64,000 nt of DNA from Gracilimonas sp034520725 (GCA_034520725.1 JAXHNH010000003.1:372001-436000); one strand, 5' to 3'. Shown: positions 27,568 through 36,781, numbered from the stretch's first letter. Numbers and translations are program-made. Notes: generated from the letters alone by a model not told the origin.

Positions 27568-28464
27568 ATGAGTAAGGTTATCACATCAGTCGAACAGCTG
27601 GATTTTAAATTATCAGATCTGCAGGATATGCCTGCCCCGGAAAAGGTGTTGATGGTAAAACCGACTTATTTCTCGGTAGAGTATGTGATCAACCCGCATA
27701 TGGAAGGCAATATCGGTGATGTAGATAAACTTGCGGCCCAGAATGAATGGGAGCATCTGCGTTCTGCTTATAAGGAATTGGGGTTGTATGTTCATGTTGA
27801 GGAAGGTCAGCGCGGGTACCCTGATATGGTATTCTGTGCAAACCAAAGCCTGCCGAACATAACTGATGAGGGTAAGAAAGAGGTGATCATGAGTGTGATG
27901 AATTCTGATCATCGCAAAGGCGAAGTAGCTTTCATCCAAAAGGTGTATGAAGACAGTAGTTACGAGATCGTTCGCCTGGATGAAACGAGATTCAGTGATT
28001 TTGAGGGAATGGGTGATGCCCTGTGGCATTTCAAAAAGCGGTTGATCTGGGGTGGTTACGGATACCGTTCTTCCAAAGAGGTGTATGATGTGATCTCTGA
28101 GACCTTTGATACACCTGTTATTGCTCTCGAGCTTATCGACGATCGCTTCTACCATCTTGATACCTGCCTATGTATTCTCGATACTGAAACGGCTCTTATC
28201 TATCCAAAAGCCTTTACGGATGAGGGTCTCGAACTGATACGATCCGTATTCTCGACTGTGATCGAGGCTACCAAATATGAAGCTGAAAAGCTATTTGCCT
28301 GTAACGCTACCTCTCCGGATGGCAAGAATGTACTGATACAACAGGGTTGTGTGGATGTGAATCAAAAGTTGAAGGACCTTGGTTTTAAAGTTCACGAGTT
28401 CAGCACCTACGAATTCCTGAAAAGCGGCGGCTCTGTATTCTGCATGAAGATGTTGTTGTGGTAA
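27568..28464 (+). CDS. Arginine deiminase-fold amidinotransferase / dimethylarginine dimethylaminohydrolase-like protein
   Basis: A 298-residue enzyme of the guanidino-group-modifying superfamily, which hydrolyses or transfers amidino groups from arginine derivatives. The substrate loop YPDMVFCANQS, the acidic ETRFSDFEGMGDAL, the His in FYHLDTCLCIL and the nucleophilic Cys near the C-terminus in SGGSVFCMK all fit the family. Several annotations are possible (DDAH, ornithine-related or generic amidinotransferase) and the substrate cannot be fixed here. The ATG at 27568 is preferred over 27532 because it begins the conserved region. The gene lies between two inverted-repeat-bounded four-helix-bundle elements. 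Confidence 0.75.
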   Translation: MSKVITSVEQLDFKLSDLQDMPAPEKVLMVKPTYFSVEYVINPHMEGNIGDVDKLAAQNEWEHLRSAYKELGLYVHVEEGQRGYPDMVFCANQSLPNITDEGKKEVIMSVMNSDHRKGEVAFIQKVYEDSSYEIVRLDETRFSDFEGMGDALWHFKKRLIWGGYGYRSSKEVYDVISETFDTPVIALELIDDRFYHLDTCLCILDTETALIYPKAFTDEGLELIRSVFSTVIEATKYEAEKLFACNATSPDGKNVLIQQGCVDVNQKLKDLGFKVHEFSTYEFLKSGGSVFCMKMLLW

Positions 28465-28477
28465 ATGTTGTGCAAAG

Positions 28478-28492
28478 GTGCGACGGTGTTAC
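28478..28492 (+). repeat. Left arm of the second four-helix-bundle element
   Basis: GTGCGACGGTGTTAC is the exact reverse complement of 28969-28983. A second pairing follows: TATTTTTAAAAT at about 28500-28511 with ATTTTAAAAATA at 28923-28934. Confidence 0.75.
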
Positions 28493-28494
28493 GG

Positions 28495-28860
28495 TTAAGT
28501 ATTTTTAAAATGTTTGATCAGGGATAGCGTCATTTTTTGGCATCTTAAAGCGTCTTCTCTAAGTGATTCGGATATTTCACCTGAGATGTATTCCAAATCT
28601 TCAGCTACATATAATAGGCTTTGTACCTCGGCTGCAGAGCTTTGGGCGAAATCGAAGAATCTCACGGAATCCTTGCGATGAAACCTGGAGAAACCTTCTG
28701 CAATATTAGTCATGATAGAAACGGAAGCTCTTCTGATTTGATCCTTGAGCCCATAATCTTTACTAAAAGCTCCCTGGCTGCTAATTTTATAATTCTTCTT
28801 TACCAATATTCTGGCTTCTTTCCAGCAATTCAAATCTTGAAATCGTGTAATTTTAGTCAT
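28495..28860 (-). CDS. Four helix bundle protein (23S rRNA intervening-sequence protein family), second copy
   Basis: A 121-residue helical protein of the 23S_rRNA_IVP family. The conserved N-terminus FQDLNCWKEARILV, the central DQIRRASVSIMTNIAEGFSR and SAAEVQSLLYVAEDL are clear and closer to the family consensus than the copy at 27050. The frame is open to 28983, but MTKITRF at 28860 is the conserved start. Its stop codon lies two bases inside the left inverted-repeat arm, and the arms pair over at least 27 bp in two blocks. It runs against its neighbours, the amidinotransferase and penicillin acylase genes. Confidence 0.85.
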   Translation of the reverse strand: MTKITRFQDLNCWKEARILVKKNYKISSQGAFSKDYGLKDQIRRASVSIMTNIAEGFSRFHRKDSVRFFDFAQSSAAEVQSLLYVAEDLEYISGEISESLREDALRCQKMTLSLIKHFKNT

Positions 28861-28922
28861 ATTACATTTAATAGTTAGGATGTATATACTAAGAGCAATC
28901 TCAAAACAATTCCTTACAAAAA

Positions 28923-28983
28923 ATTTTAAAAATATCTCCAGAACACAAACCAGTAACACAATAACACAGTAACACCGTCGCAC
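28923..28983 (+). repeat. Right arm of the second four-helix-bundle element
   Basis: Holds ATTTTAAAAATA (28923-28934) and GTAACACCGTCGCAC (28969-28983), both complementary to the left side. Between and after them is a short irregular repeat of (A/G)TAACAC words (28950-29000). Confidence 0.7.
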
Positions 28984-29006
28984 TATAACACTTTAACACC
29001 CTCTTC

Positions 29007-31418
29007 ATGCAACTAGCCAAAGCCTCAATCTCTTTCCTCATCCTCCTTGCCCTTATCATCTCCCTCAACACTAAATTTGGGGCGGTTCCTCCGTTGGGGA
29101 AGTTCTTTGATCCGGATGCGGGTTTTTGGGCTAATGCTGAAACATCGGAATATGAATCTTTTGAGCTGGACCTGCAGGGACTTCAGGATGAAGTGACCGT
29201 CTATTTTGATGACCGTAACGTGCCTCACGTCTTTGCACAGAATGAACACGACCTCTTTATGGCACAGGGTTACATAGTGGCTCGCGTTAGATTGTTTCAG
29301 ATGGAGATGCAGACCTATGACGCAGCCGGCCGACTTGCTGAGATCGTTGGCCCTCAGCTTTTGGAACGTGACCTGAATACCCGCCGACTTGGAATGACCT
29401 ACGGTGCTGAAAAAGCGATCCAGAAAATTGACGAAGACCCTCAAATGAAGGAAGTGGTGTATGCCTATTCCAAAGGAGTGAATGCGTACATCGATCAGTT
29501 ATCAACTAGTGACTATCCAATTGAATACAAGGTACTGAATATTGAACCGGAAGCATGGGAGCCCGTCAAGACCGCTTACCTGCTTAAAAATATGACCCGA
29601 ACGCTTGCCGGTAGAAACAATGACGTGCGGACCAGCAATACCCTTCAGTATTTTGGAGAGGAATTTATTGAAACCTACTTCACTCAAAAACCGGAACTGA
29701 ATGATCCGATCATTCCCCCAAGTCGTGAGTGGGATTTTGAGCCCGAGATTCCTCAAGAACCGGATTCATTGTTTGTTCCTACCGTTTCAAAAGTGATCGA
29801 TCCATTTCCAGTGCCAGAAGGCATTGGCAGCAATAACTGGGCAGTAAGTGGTGAAAAAACCGCATCAGGTTATCCGATCCTGGCTAATGACCCACACCTT
29901 GGCCTGACACTTCCATCTATATGGTACGAGATGCAGCTCACAGCTCCCGGCTACAATAGTTATGGAGTCACCCTTCAGGGGTCTCCTGCAGTCATCATTG
30001 GGTTTAATGAACAAACAGCCTGGGGTACGACCAATGTGGGCTCAGACGTGATGGATTGGTATGAGATCGAATTCAAAGACGAAACCATGCAGGAATATTG
30101 GTACGATGGGGAGTGGAATCCCACTTCTTACCGCATCGAAGAGATCAAAGTACGGGGCGGTGAAACGGTTATGGATACGGTGATCTATACTCACCACGGC
30201 CCGGTGATGGAAGTAGAGACTGCCGATGAGAGCAAACCGGTGTATCACGCCCTGCGATGGATCGCTCATGAACCTTCCAACGATCTGAAGACCTTTTATG
30301 GCTTCAACAAAATGCAGAATTATGAAGATTACCGTGAAGCTGTCGGTAACTATGTAGCTCCCGCTCAAAATTTTGTTTTTGCCGATCAGGCCGGTGATAT
30401 TGCCATGTGGATAGCCGGGAAATTACCTAAGAAATGGGAATTTCAGGGTCGGACCGTAAGTGATGGCAGTGATCCCACATACGATTGGGAAGGATGGATC
30501 CCAACCGAACATAATCCCCATATCAAAAATCCGAAACGTGGATTTGTGAGCTCAGCTAATCAGGAATCGGCAGCGCCGGATTATCCTTACTATCTGGATG
30601 ATGATTTTGGACCTTATGAACGCGGCCGGCGTATCAACGACAGGCTGGCTGAAATGGAGGACATCACCCCAAAGGATATGCAGGAGCTGCAGATGGATAC
30701 CTTTGCTTATACAGCATCGGAGATTATACCTCAAATGGTCGAATGGATCGATAAAAGGGAGTTGTCTGAATTAGAGGAACAGGTTCTGACAGAGATGGAT
30801 GGTTGGAATTTTATGATGGATGCAGAGTTGATTCAGCCTGGTGTGTATCAAAACTGGAGGTCTAACTTATTCAGTGAAGTGTTCAATGATGAATATGCAG
30901 AAACGAATGCTGATCTCCGATTTCCGTCACGCGATATCTTGGTGGAAATGATCAAAAAGAATCCGGAAATGAGTTTTGTGGATGAAATTGATACACCAAA
31001 AAAAGAAAATATTCAGGAAGTTGTCACCAGATCATTCAAAGAAACAGTCGCTGATTTTCGGAGAACCTACGGCGATGATATTAGCGGGTGGAAATGGGGA
31101 TATGAGATCAATAACGATCTAAATCATCTGGCACAAATTCCGGGTTTTGGAAGAACAGACCTGTTTAGCAGTGGTTCGGCGGAATCAGTAAATGCCGTTA
31201 GAGGAACGCATGGTCCATCATGGCGCATGGTTGTTGAACTCGGACCGGAAGTTAAGGGTTGGGGAGTATACCCCGGTGGACAGTCAGGTAATCCCGGTTC
31301 ATCAAACTACGATGACATGGTAGATCCCTGGAGAACCGGTCAGCTGTTTGAGTTGAATTTCTTGCGTGATGAACCGACCGAATATAAATATCATATTAAA
31401 TTGAACCCATCTGAATAA
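29007..31418 (+). CDS. Penicillin acylase family protein (N-terminal nucleophile hydrolase)
   Basis: An 803-residue exported Ntn-hydrolase that cleaves amide bonds in acylated compounds such as beta-lactams or acyl-homoserine lactones. It has an N-terminal hydrophobic signal or anchor (residues 5-22). The alpha-subunit region holds VPHVFAQNEHDLFMAQGYIVA. The autoprocessing site GIGSNNWAVSG carries the Ser nucleophile at the start of the beta-subunit. NDPHLGLTLPSIWYEMQL follows, and a conserved Asn/Gly-rich C-terminal region is also present. Length is normal. The stop overlaps the start of the next small membrane gene by one base (TAATG). The substrate is unknown. Confidence 0.9.
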   Translation: MQLAKASISFLILLALIISLNTKFGAVPPLGKFFDPDAGFWANAETSEYESFELDLQGLQDEVTVYFDDRNVPHVFAQNEHDLFMAQGYIVARVRLFQMEMQTYDAAGRLAEIVGPQLLERDLNTRRLGMTYGAEKAIQKIDEDPQMKEVVYAYSKGVNAYIDQLSTSDYPIEYKVLNIEPEAWEPVKTAYLLKNMTRTLAGRNNDVRTSNTLQYFGEEFIETYFTQKPELNDPIIPPSREWDFEPEIPQEPDSLFVPTVSKVIDPFPVPEGIGSNNWAVSGEKTASGYPILANDPHLGLTLPSIWYEMQLTAPGYNSYGVTLQGSPAVIIGFNEQTAWGTTNVGSDVMDWYEIEFKDETMQEYWYDGEWNPTSYRIEEIKVRGGETVMDTVIYTHHGPVMEVETADESKPVYHALRWIAHEPSNDLKTFYGFNKMQNYEDYREAVGNYVAPAQNFVFADQAGDIAMWIAGKLPKKWEFQGRTVSDGSDPTYDWEGWIPTEHNPHIKNPKRGFVSSANQESAAPDYPYYLDDDFGPYERGRRINDRLAEMEDITPKDMQELQMDTFAYTASEIIPQMVEWIDKRELSELEEQVLTEMDGWNFMMDAELIQPGVYQNWRSNLFSEVFNDEYAETNADLRFPSRDILVEMIKKNPEMSFVDEIDTPKKENIQEVVTRSFKETVADFRRTYGDDISGWKWGYEINNDLNHLAQIPGFGRTDLFSSGSAESVNAVRGTHGPSWRMVVELGPEVKGWGVYPGGQSGNPGSSNYDDMVDPWRTGQLFELNFLRDEPTEYKYHIKLNPSE

Positions 31419-31759
31419 TGAAGAAAACAGAGATCGATCCAACCATCAAAAATCTGATACGGATCAGTTTGTTACTGATGATACTGCCCGCTCTTTACCT
31501 CGGACTTTGGATATGGATCTCCGGAAGTAATGATCTCACCTATTTTGAACAGGTTCAGCTGCTTATGAGTTACATTCCTGAATCGGTCCGAGATCCGTTT
31601 TTGGTTACGATATCATTGTTTAGTATGAGCCTGATTTCAGCTGTATTCGGACTATACGGTTACATAAAAAGCGAAGCCAACTACCCCCGAAAAACAAGCC
31701 TTTTCATCATGACTCTCGCCACTATCATGTGCATCTGGTTCGGCCGCAGCCTTTTCTAA
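31418..31759 (+). CDS. Small three-helix membrane protein
   Basis: A 113-residue protein with three predicted membrane helices: LIRISLLLMILPALYLGLWI, a segment around VTISLFSMSLISAVFGLYGY, and TSLFIMTLATIMCIWFG. The ATG overlaps the penicillin acylase TAA by one base, so the two are cotranscribed and probably translationally coupled. No family is recognised. A partner role for the acylase is suggested only by position. Confidence 0.7.
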   Translation: MKKTEIDPTIKNLIRISLLLMILPALYLGLWIWISGSNDLTYFEQVQLLMSYIPESVRDPFLVTISLFSMSLISAVFGLYGYIKSEANYPRKTSLFIMTLATIMCIWFGRSLF

Positions 31760-32227
31760 TTTGTCAAATATCTTTTCGGCTTTTACCCAACCGGTGTTTC
31801 TCATAAATAATTTATCGCAATATCCGCTTTGACACCGAGCGTCTGGAGCGAATACCATGAAAAACAAAGGAGCTTATATCTGCATAGGGCTTGATCTCTT
31901 TAAAGAGTAGCATGATAAAGCTGATCAAAGCCCTGCTACGTAGGAGCAACATGTTGGTAAAACTAGAGGAGAAATGAGTAAAAAATTTTCGCCCCAAGAC
32001 TGGAAAAGCCAAAACTGTTTTTCGAAAATTGGGCAATGCACCTAAGATAGGCCAATTACCTATTCTGACCTAAAGTACTGCAACCAAAAACAAAACACCT
32101 CTTCCCATCATTCTTAGAAAAACAGCACCTGTCTCGTACAAACCTGTCGGGGTCGGAACAAAAGAAGAATTTCGCTCCGACGCAGAGCGTCAGGAGCGAG
32201 CTTTAAAACTTCGAAATTGAATGTTCA
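31760..32227. repeat. Gene-free stretch with inverted words and repeats
   Basis: No gene is seen. CCGAGCGTCTGGAGCGA (about 31835-31852) and CTCCGACGCAGAGCGTCAGG (about 32175-32195) are related, and a third relative, CCGACGAAGAGCGTTAGGAA, is at about 41448-41467. 32216-32258 is the AATGTTCATTATTCAATGTTCGATATT unit. It runs into the 3' end of the next minus-strand gene. Confidence 0.45.
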
Positions 32228-33268
32228 TTATTCAATGTTCGATATTCCTTCCCTTTCTCGCTTCATCCCAAAAAACTTATCAATAGCTAAAAGCGTGGGA
32301 GAAGATATAAAGATGATAACAAGAGTTGCAGCATGCGCAATAGTAGCATAGGCAAGTCCTGTAGCCTCAGGAACCGCATAAAAGATGAACAGACTCTTGG
32401 TGATAAAAAGGTGATAAGAACCGATTCCACCCGGAGTTGGAATAGACAGTCCCACAGCACTCACTACCGTCAATACAATCGCATCTGTAACTCCCAAACC
32501 GAATTGGTCCTGCATATCGAACATCCAGAATCCGGCATAGGTCATGAAAATATAGAGAGCCCATATCAAAGTGGAATAGAAGATAAATAGAGGCCAATTC
32601 TTCAGGTCACGAACGGCAAGTAATCCATCAACAAAGGTCTTTATAACCTTTTGTATTCTGACCACGATATCAAAGATCTTCCCCTCGGTTTTCTCACTGG
32701 CGAGTTTGAACAGCCAATAAATAATTCCAAGACCAAGCAATGCGATCCCACCGTATTTCAAGAGAGAGAATACCAGTTCCATCTGCACTCCGGAATCAGT
32801 GATGTCAATTCCGAATAATCGGGACAGTACCTGAGGATCAGCGATCAAAAAGACGACCACAAAAGCCATTAGTAAAAGCATTCCAAGAAGATCCACAACC
32901 CGTTCAAGAACAATAGTTCCAATGATCTTACTGTTGCTTTCACCCACTTGTTGGGCAACATAAACCGGTCGTGCCACTTCACCTACACGCGGTAGGGGAA
33001 TGTTTACGAGATAACCGAACATCACTCCGGTATAAAGGGTAAGCTTGGAAGGAGTTTTATCCTTGTTGGTGAAAAGCATTTCCCAGCGAAGGGCCCTGAC
33101 AAAGTGGGCAAAAAGGGTAGCTAAAGTAAAGGGAAATATCCACCAAAGCCGCATGCCACGGGCCGATTCCAGTACTTCCGAAAACTCAACTTCCCGGAAA
33201 GCCAGCCAAAGGAAAAGGAGGCCAAGGAGAATACTGCCCAGAATTTTTAATACTTTTTTCCCGTTCAT
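32228..33268 (-). CDS. Lysylphosphatidylglycerol synthase-like / UPF0104 integral membrane protein
   Basis: A 346-residue inner-membrane protein with about eight hydrophobic helices. It matches the LPG_synthase_TM (UPF0104) family through FVRALRWEMLF, the NIPLPRVGEVARPVYVA segment, GTIVLERVVDLLGML and SIPTPGGIGSYH. Family members flip or transport lipids, and only some carry a C-terminal aminoacyl transferase domain. That domain is absent here, so aminoacylation is not expected. The last residues fall in a dispersed repeat. No operon partner is evident. It is separated from lolA by an inverted-repeat element. Confidence 0.8.
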   Translation of the reverse strand: MNGKKVLKILGSILLGLLFLWLAFREVEFSEVLESARGMRLWWIFPFTLATLFAHFVRALRWEMLFTNKDKTPSKLTLYTGVMFGYLVNIPLPRVGEVARPVYVAQQVGESNSKIIGTIVLERVVDLLGMLLLMAFVVVFLIADPQVLSRLFGIDITDSGVQMELVFSLLKYGGIALLGLGIIYWLFKLASEKTEGKIFDIVVRIQKVIKTFVDGLLAVRDLKNWPLFIFYSTLIWALYIFMTYAGFWMFDMQDQFGLGVTDAIVLTVVSAVGLSIPTPGGIGSYHLFITKSLFIFYAVPEATGLAYATIAHAATLVIIFISSPTLLAIDKFFGMKREREGISNIE

Positions 33269-33335
33269 CAGCTAAGGTTTTTTGGTAAGAGCAATTTGGA
33301 GTTGTTGTGTAGACGAATGATAAATAACCATTAAC

Positions 33336-33534
33336 TAATTAACGTCAGTTTGATATAAGAATCATTCATTAAAATTTAGAGTCATTTCGCGGCGTATGCC
33401 CGAAATCTAATAGGTTGATAGGATTCTAAAGTTGAATTAATAGCACGTATTAGATTCCCGTCTACACGGGAATGACCAAAAACGGTCTTTTTAAACCTAT
33501 CTATTAACATATTATCTCGAACTGACGTTAATTA
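33336..33534. repeat. MITE-like element with 15-bp terminal inverted repeats
   Basis: TAATTAACGTCAGTT (33336-33350) and AACTGACGTTAATTA (33520-33534) are perfect inverted repeats about 200 bp apart, with similarity extending a few bases inward. The interior contains the ATTCCCG...CGGGAAT hairpin at 33454-33473. The right end supplies the stop codon of the lolA-like gene. Confidence 0.55.
33454..33473. repeat. REP-like hairpin ATTCCCG...CGGGAAT
   Basis: The hairpin and its flanks (33443-33477) are almost identical, in inverse orientation, to 48621-48652 in another intergenic gap. Confidence 0.65.
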
Positions 33535-34170
33535 ATATCTCATGTCCACAATTTCAGCATCCTCAGGATATTCGAGCTGAAAGAGGTTGGATTCAGGAGC
33601 GTAAAAACGGCCGGTACTGAAGTTCGTTACGATCTCATTATCAGAGATATCGATCGCAATGATCCGAAGAGGACGCAGATCAGCATCGAGCAGGATCTCG
33701 ACTTCGGCAAAGACGGAAAAATCATCGGTTGAAGTAAGGGTCACAAGAGTGAGTGAGCCCCGTTTGCGTTCAGAGACGGCGTAAGTAGAATCAATACCAC
33801 TGAGCATGCGGGACGGAGCGAAATCATCCTCTTCAGGGTAGTAATTATCAATGATTACGCGGTTTCTGTCTTCATCATAAACACGGGAAGTTTCTCCATC
33901 TACAACTATGGTCTGGCCATCAGCCATAAGCTTATAGCTCACCTGATCAATCCAGATCTGTCCGTCACTTGAAGTAGATTCACCGGTATAAGAATCAGTG
34001 TAGGTATGGTCAAAATCAGCCGCAAAAACTTCACCTGTCTCAAACCGCTCCTTCAGCAGATCAAAGGTAGGAGTCTGGGCATATAGGCTAGAAGCAGTGA
34101 TAAGGAATAAGGCAATAAACAGAGTCACTACCTTTCCTACTTTTCTGGAACCGGAGGTTCCGTTATGCAT
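33532..34170 (-). CDS. lolA: LolA-like outer-membrane lipoprotein carrier protein
   Basis: A periplasmic carrier that would shuttle lipoproteins to the outer membrane. From the ATG at 34170 the 212-residue protein starts with a basic n-region and hydrophobic core (VVTLFIALFLITASSLYAQ), a signal peptide. The mature part follows the LolA fold: a helix, then antiparallel strands around FDHTYTDSYTGESTSSDGQI, the segment KLMADGQTIVVDGETSRVYD, and DLRPLRIIAIDISDNEIVTNF. The frame is open to 34365 inside ftsK, but earlier starts have no signal peptide. It lies 85 bases after ftsK, a linkage common in Bacteroidota. The stop codon is contributed by an inverted-repeat element. Confidence 0.75.
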   Translation of the reverse strand: MHNGTSGSRKVGKVVTLFIALFLITASSLYAQTPTFDLLKERFETGEVFAADFDHTYTDSYTGESTSSDGQIWIDQVSYKLMADGQTIVVDGETSRVYDEDRNRVIIDNYYPEEDDFAPSRMLSGIDSTYAVSERKRGSLTLVTLTSTDDFSVFAEVEILLDADLRPLRIIAIDISDNEIVTNFSTGRFYAPESNLFQLEYPEDAEIVDMRY

Positions 34171-34255
34171 TCCGAACCAAAGGTTCAGATCGAGGGATGA
34201 TAGATGATTCATGGGCACTGATAAATGCATACTGCTCATTGCCAACTGAAATTTC

Positions 34256-36781
34256 TCATCTGTCATATTCATCAAGGTCATCCAAAAGTTCCAAAAGTTC
34301 ATCTTCATCCTGTACAAGTACGTCACGGGCTGTGCTTCCCTGATATGGTCCAACAATGCCTGCATTGAATAATTGATCTATGATTCTGCCGGCACGGTTA
34401 TAGCCGATCTTTAGTTTACGCTGCAACAGTGAAACCGATCCCTGCTGATGTAATACCACCAGCTTGGCAGCCGCTTCAAAGTATTCGTCTATATCATCTA
34501 ACGGGTCAGGAATGTCTACAGTATCCTCTTTTAGAATTGGCAGGTGAAATGGTTGTTTATAACCGGCTTGCTGACCAATGAAGCTGTTTATACGTTCAAC
34601 TTCTTCAGTAGAAACAAAGGCATTTTGGATACGGATCATGCCGGTTCCGTTGTTGAAAAGCATATCACCCATACCAATTAGCTGATCGGCTCCGCCCTGA
34701 TCGAGAATGGTCCGTGAATCCACTTTGGAGGCCACCTGATAGGCAATCCGGGCCGGGAAATTGGCTTTGATGGTACCGGTGATTACGTTTACGGAAGGGC
34801 GCTGTGTGGCCACAACCAGGTGAATACCAATAGCGCGGGCCAGCTGTGCCAGTCGGGCGATCGGTTCTTCAATTTGCTTACCGGCCGTCATCATAAGATC
34901 CGCTAGTTCATCAATGATAACGACGATATATGGCAGGTGGCGGTGACCAAGTTCATCATCCAGCTCGCCGGTTTTATATTTTTCGTTGTAGGATTTGATG
35001 TCGCGTACCATCGCCATCTTGAGCAGATCGTAGCGCTCATCCATTTCCTTACACAGACTTTCGAGGGTTTCCTGAGCTTTAGTGGTATCCGTAATGATCG
35101 GTTCATCAGAATCAGGCAGCATAGCCAGAAAGTGATTCTGAATATTGCGATATAGCGAAAGCTCGATCTTCTTGGGATCGACCATTACAAATTTCAGATC
35201 ATCTGGGTGACACTTATAAAGCAGGCAGGTGATGATCGTATTGATACCGACCGATTTACCTGAACCCGTAGCACCTGCAATAAGCAAGTGAGGCATCTTG
35301 GTAAGGTCGATCATGAACACCTCATTCTCGATCGTTTTACCGAAAGCCACGGGAAGGATGAAATCGGTTTCCACAAATTTCTTGGTATTCAGTACCTCTT
35401 TAATATATACCGTTTCACGCGTGCTGTTTGGCACTTCAATACCCACGGCAGACTTACCGGGAATTGGCGACAGCATGCGAAGTCCTTTGGAGGCCGTAGC
35501 CATTTTAAGGTCATTGGAATAACTTTCGATCTTGGAGATCTTGACATCCGGAGCCGGTTCCAGTTCATACAGGGTTACTGTTGGACCAACAATCGCATTG
35601 ATCCCGACGATCTCAATTTTATGGCGCTTCAGCTTATCGAGGATTATGCGCTTGTTTTCCTTGATCTCTTCGAGGTCAACTTCATTGCCTTCATCCGGCG
35701 GGGAATCCAAAAGATCCACTTTAGGGAACTTGTACTTTATGACGGGTACTTCCTTGGCTTTTTTTCTGTTGAGTTTGTCGAGGTCTTTTTCGTTGGCCTG
35801 TTCATCGCCTTTTCCTACGTAAACGGAAACCTCGATGTCGTCATTATCGTTGTCAATTTCTTCTTCTTTCTCCAAAGATGCACGTTGGCGGGTATCCAAT
35901 GTTTTAACTTCGCTCTGTTCCTTCTCTCGCTTCTTCTGATCTTCCTCTTCAGATTTCTCAACAAGCTCGTCTATGGAAGGAGCAGGTTTCACGGGTTCAT
36001 TTTCATCTTTGGTATCAGAGATAGGCTGTTTCTTGAGTTCTTCCTCTTCCTCTTTTTCCTCCTCCTTTTTGGCTTCTTTGGCTGCGCGTTTTTCAGCAAG
36101 CCTTTCTTCCCTTTCTTTGGCTTTTTCTTCTTTGCGAAGCTGTCGGGCTGCCCGGCGCTCCTCCATCTTCTCCCGGATATTCTCGATCCAGAGTTTCACG
36201 TTATCAATGGTCTTTTGTAGATCTCGATCCACAAACATTAGCAGAGTTATGAGCACCAATACCGACAGAATAATAATGGAACCTATACTGGTGATGTTAT
36301 ATAAAACCTGTGCTATGGCAATACCGGCAGTTCCGCTCCAGATGGAATCATCCGGAAAATCGGCGTTGGTGGTTAGCCATCCAATAAAAGTGGATAGCAG
36401 TACCATGCTCCAAATGCTCAGAACTGTGAGCCAACCAAGCTCTTTGAAATCGCGTCGGCGGAAAGTATGCCAACCTTGGTAACCGGTTATCAGCGCCAGA
36501 ATAATACTGGTGTAACCGAATAAACTGTGGACAAGGTAGTGAGAAATATAAGCTCCCACAGGACCCAGCCAGTTTTTAACCAAGCGGGAATTGGCATCCG
36601 GGTTAAACAGATCGATGAACTCTATGCTGCGCGCATACTGATAATCTGCCGAATTATAGGACACAATACTCAGCCCAAGAAGAACCGCGATCGACATTAT
36701 GATAATGCCAATGATCTCTTTCTTACGGTTAGAGTCTAGTCCGGGGGTGCTTGTAGATGTATTTAAGTTGCTTTTAGCCAT
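34256..36781 (-). CDS. ftsK: DNA translocase FtsK
   Basis: Pumps chromosomal DNA through the division septum and activates XerCD dimer resolution. The 841-residue protein has four or five N-terminal membrane helices (residues about 20-200). A highly charged Lys/Glu linker follows (about 210-340). The RecA-like motor has Walker A GATGSGKSVG near residue 505 and Walker B VVIIDELADLMM. The C-terminal winged-helix gamma domain includes SVSLLQRKLKIGYNRAGRI. Length and order are complete. Its start overlaps the 3' end of comB by 19 bases, placing it in a gcvT-comB-ftsK-lolA run. Confidence 0.95.
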   Translation of the reverse strand: MAKSNLNTSTSTPGLDSNRKKEIIGIIIMSIAVLLGLSIVSYNSADYQYARSIEFIDLFNPDANSRLVKNWLGPVGAYISHYLVHSLFGYTSIILALITGYQGWHTFRRRDFKELGWLTVLSIWSMVLLSTFIGWLTTNADFPDDSIWSGTAGIAIAQVLYNITSIGSIIILSVLVLITLLMFVDRDLQKTIDNVKLWIENIREKMEERRAARQLRKEEKAKEREERLAEKRAAKEAKKEEEKEEEEELKKQPISDTKDENEPVKPAPSIDELVEKSEEEDQKKREKEQSEVKTLDTRQRASLEKEEEIDNDNDDIEVSVYVGKGDEQANEKDLDKLNRKKAKEVPVIKYKFPKVDLLDSPPDEGNEVDLEEIKENKRIILDKLKRHKIEIVGINAIVGPTVTLYELEPAPDVKISKIESYSNDLKMATASKGLRMLSPIPGKSAVGIEVPNSTRETVYIKEVLNTKKFVETDFILPVAFGKTIENEVFMIDLTKMPHLLIAGATGSGKSVGINTIITCLLYKCHPDDLKFVMVDPKKIELSLYRNIQNHFLAMLPDSDEPIITDTTKAQETLESLCKEMDERYDLLKMAMVRDIKSYNEKYKTGELDDELGHRHLPYIVVIIDELADLMMTAGKQIEEPIARLAQLARAIGIHLVVATQRPSVNVITGTIKANFPARIAYQVASKVDSRTILDQGGADQLIGMGDMLFNNGTGMIRIQNAFVSTEEVERINSFIGQQAGYKQPFHLPILKEDTVDIPDPLDDIDEYFEAAAKLVVLHQQGSVSLLQRKLKIGYNRAGRIIDQLFNAGIVGPYQGSTARDVLVQDEDELLELLDDLDEYDR

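Noticed and set aside
27613..28155. 180-residue open frame opposite the amidinotransferase gene
   Set aside because: Antisense to conserved coding sequence. No signal or motif.
28861..28983. N-terminal extension of the second four-helix-bundle protein
   Set aside because: The extension would translate the inverted-repeat arm. The family's conserved start is at 28860.
35288..36220. 310-residue open frame opposite ftsK
   Set aside because: It mirrors the Lys/Glu-rich linker and motor of ftsK. Its Phe/Leu-rich composition is the expected antisense product.
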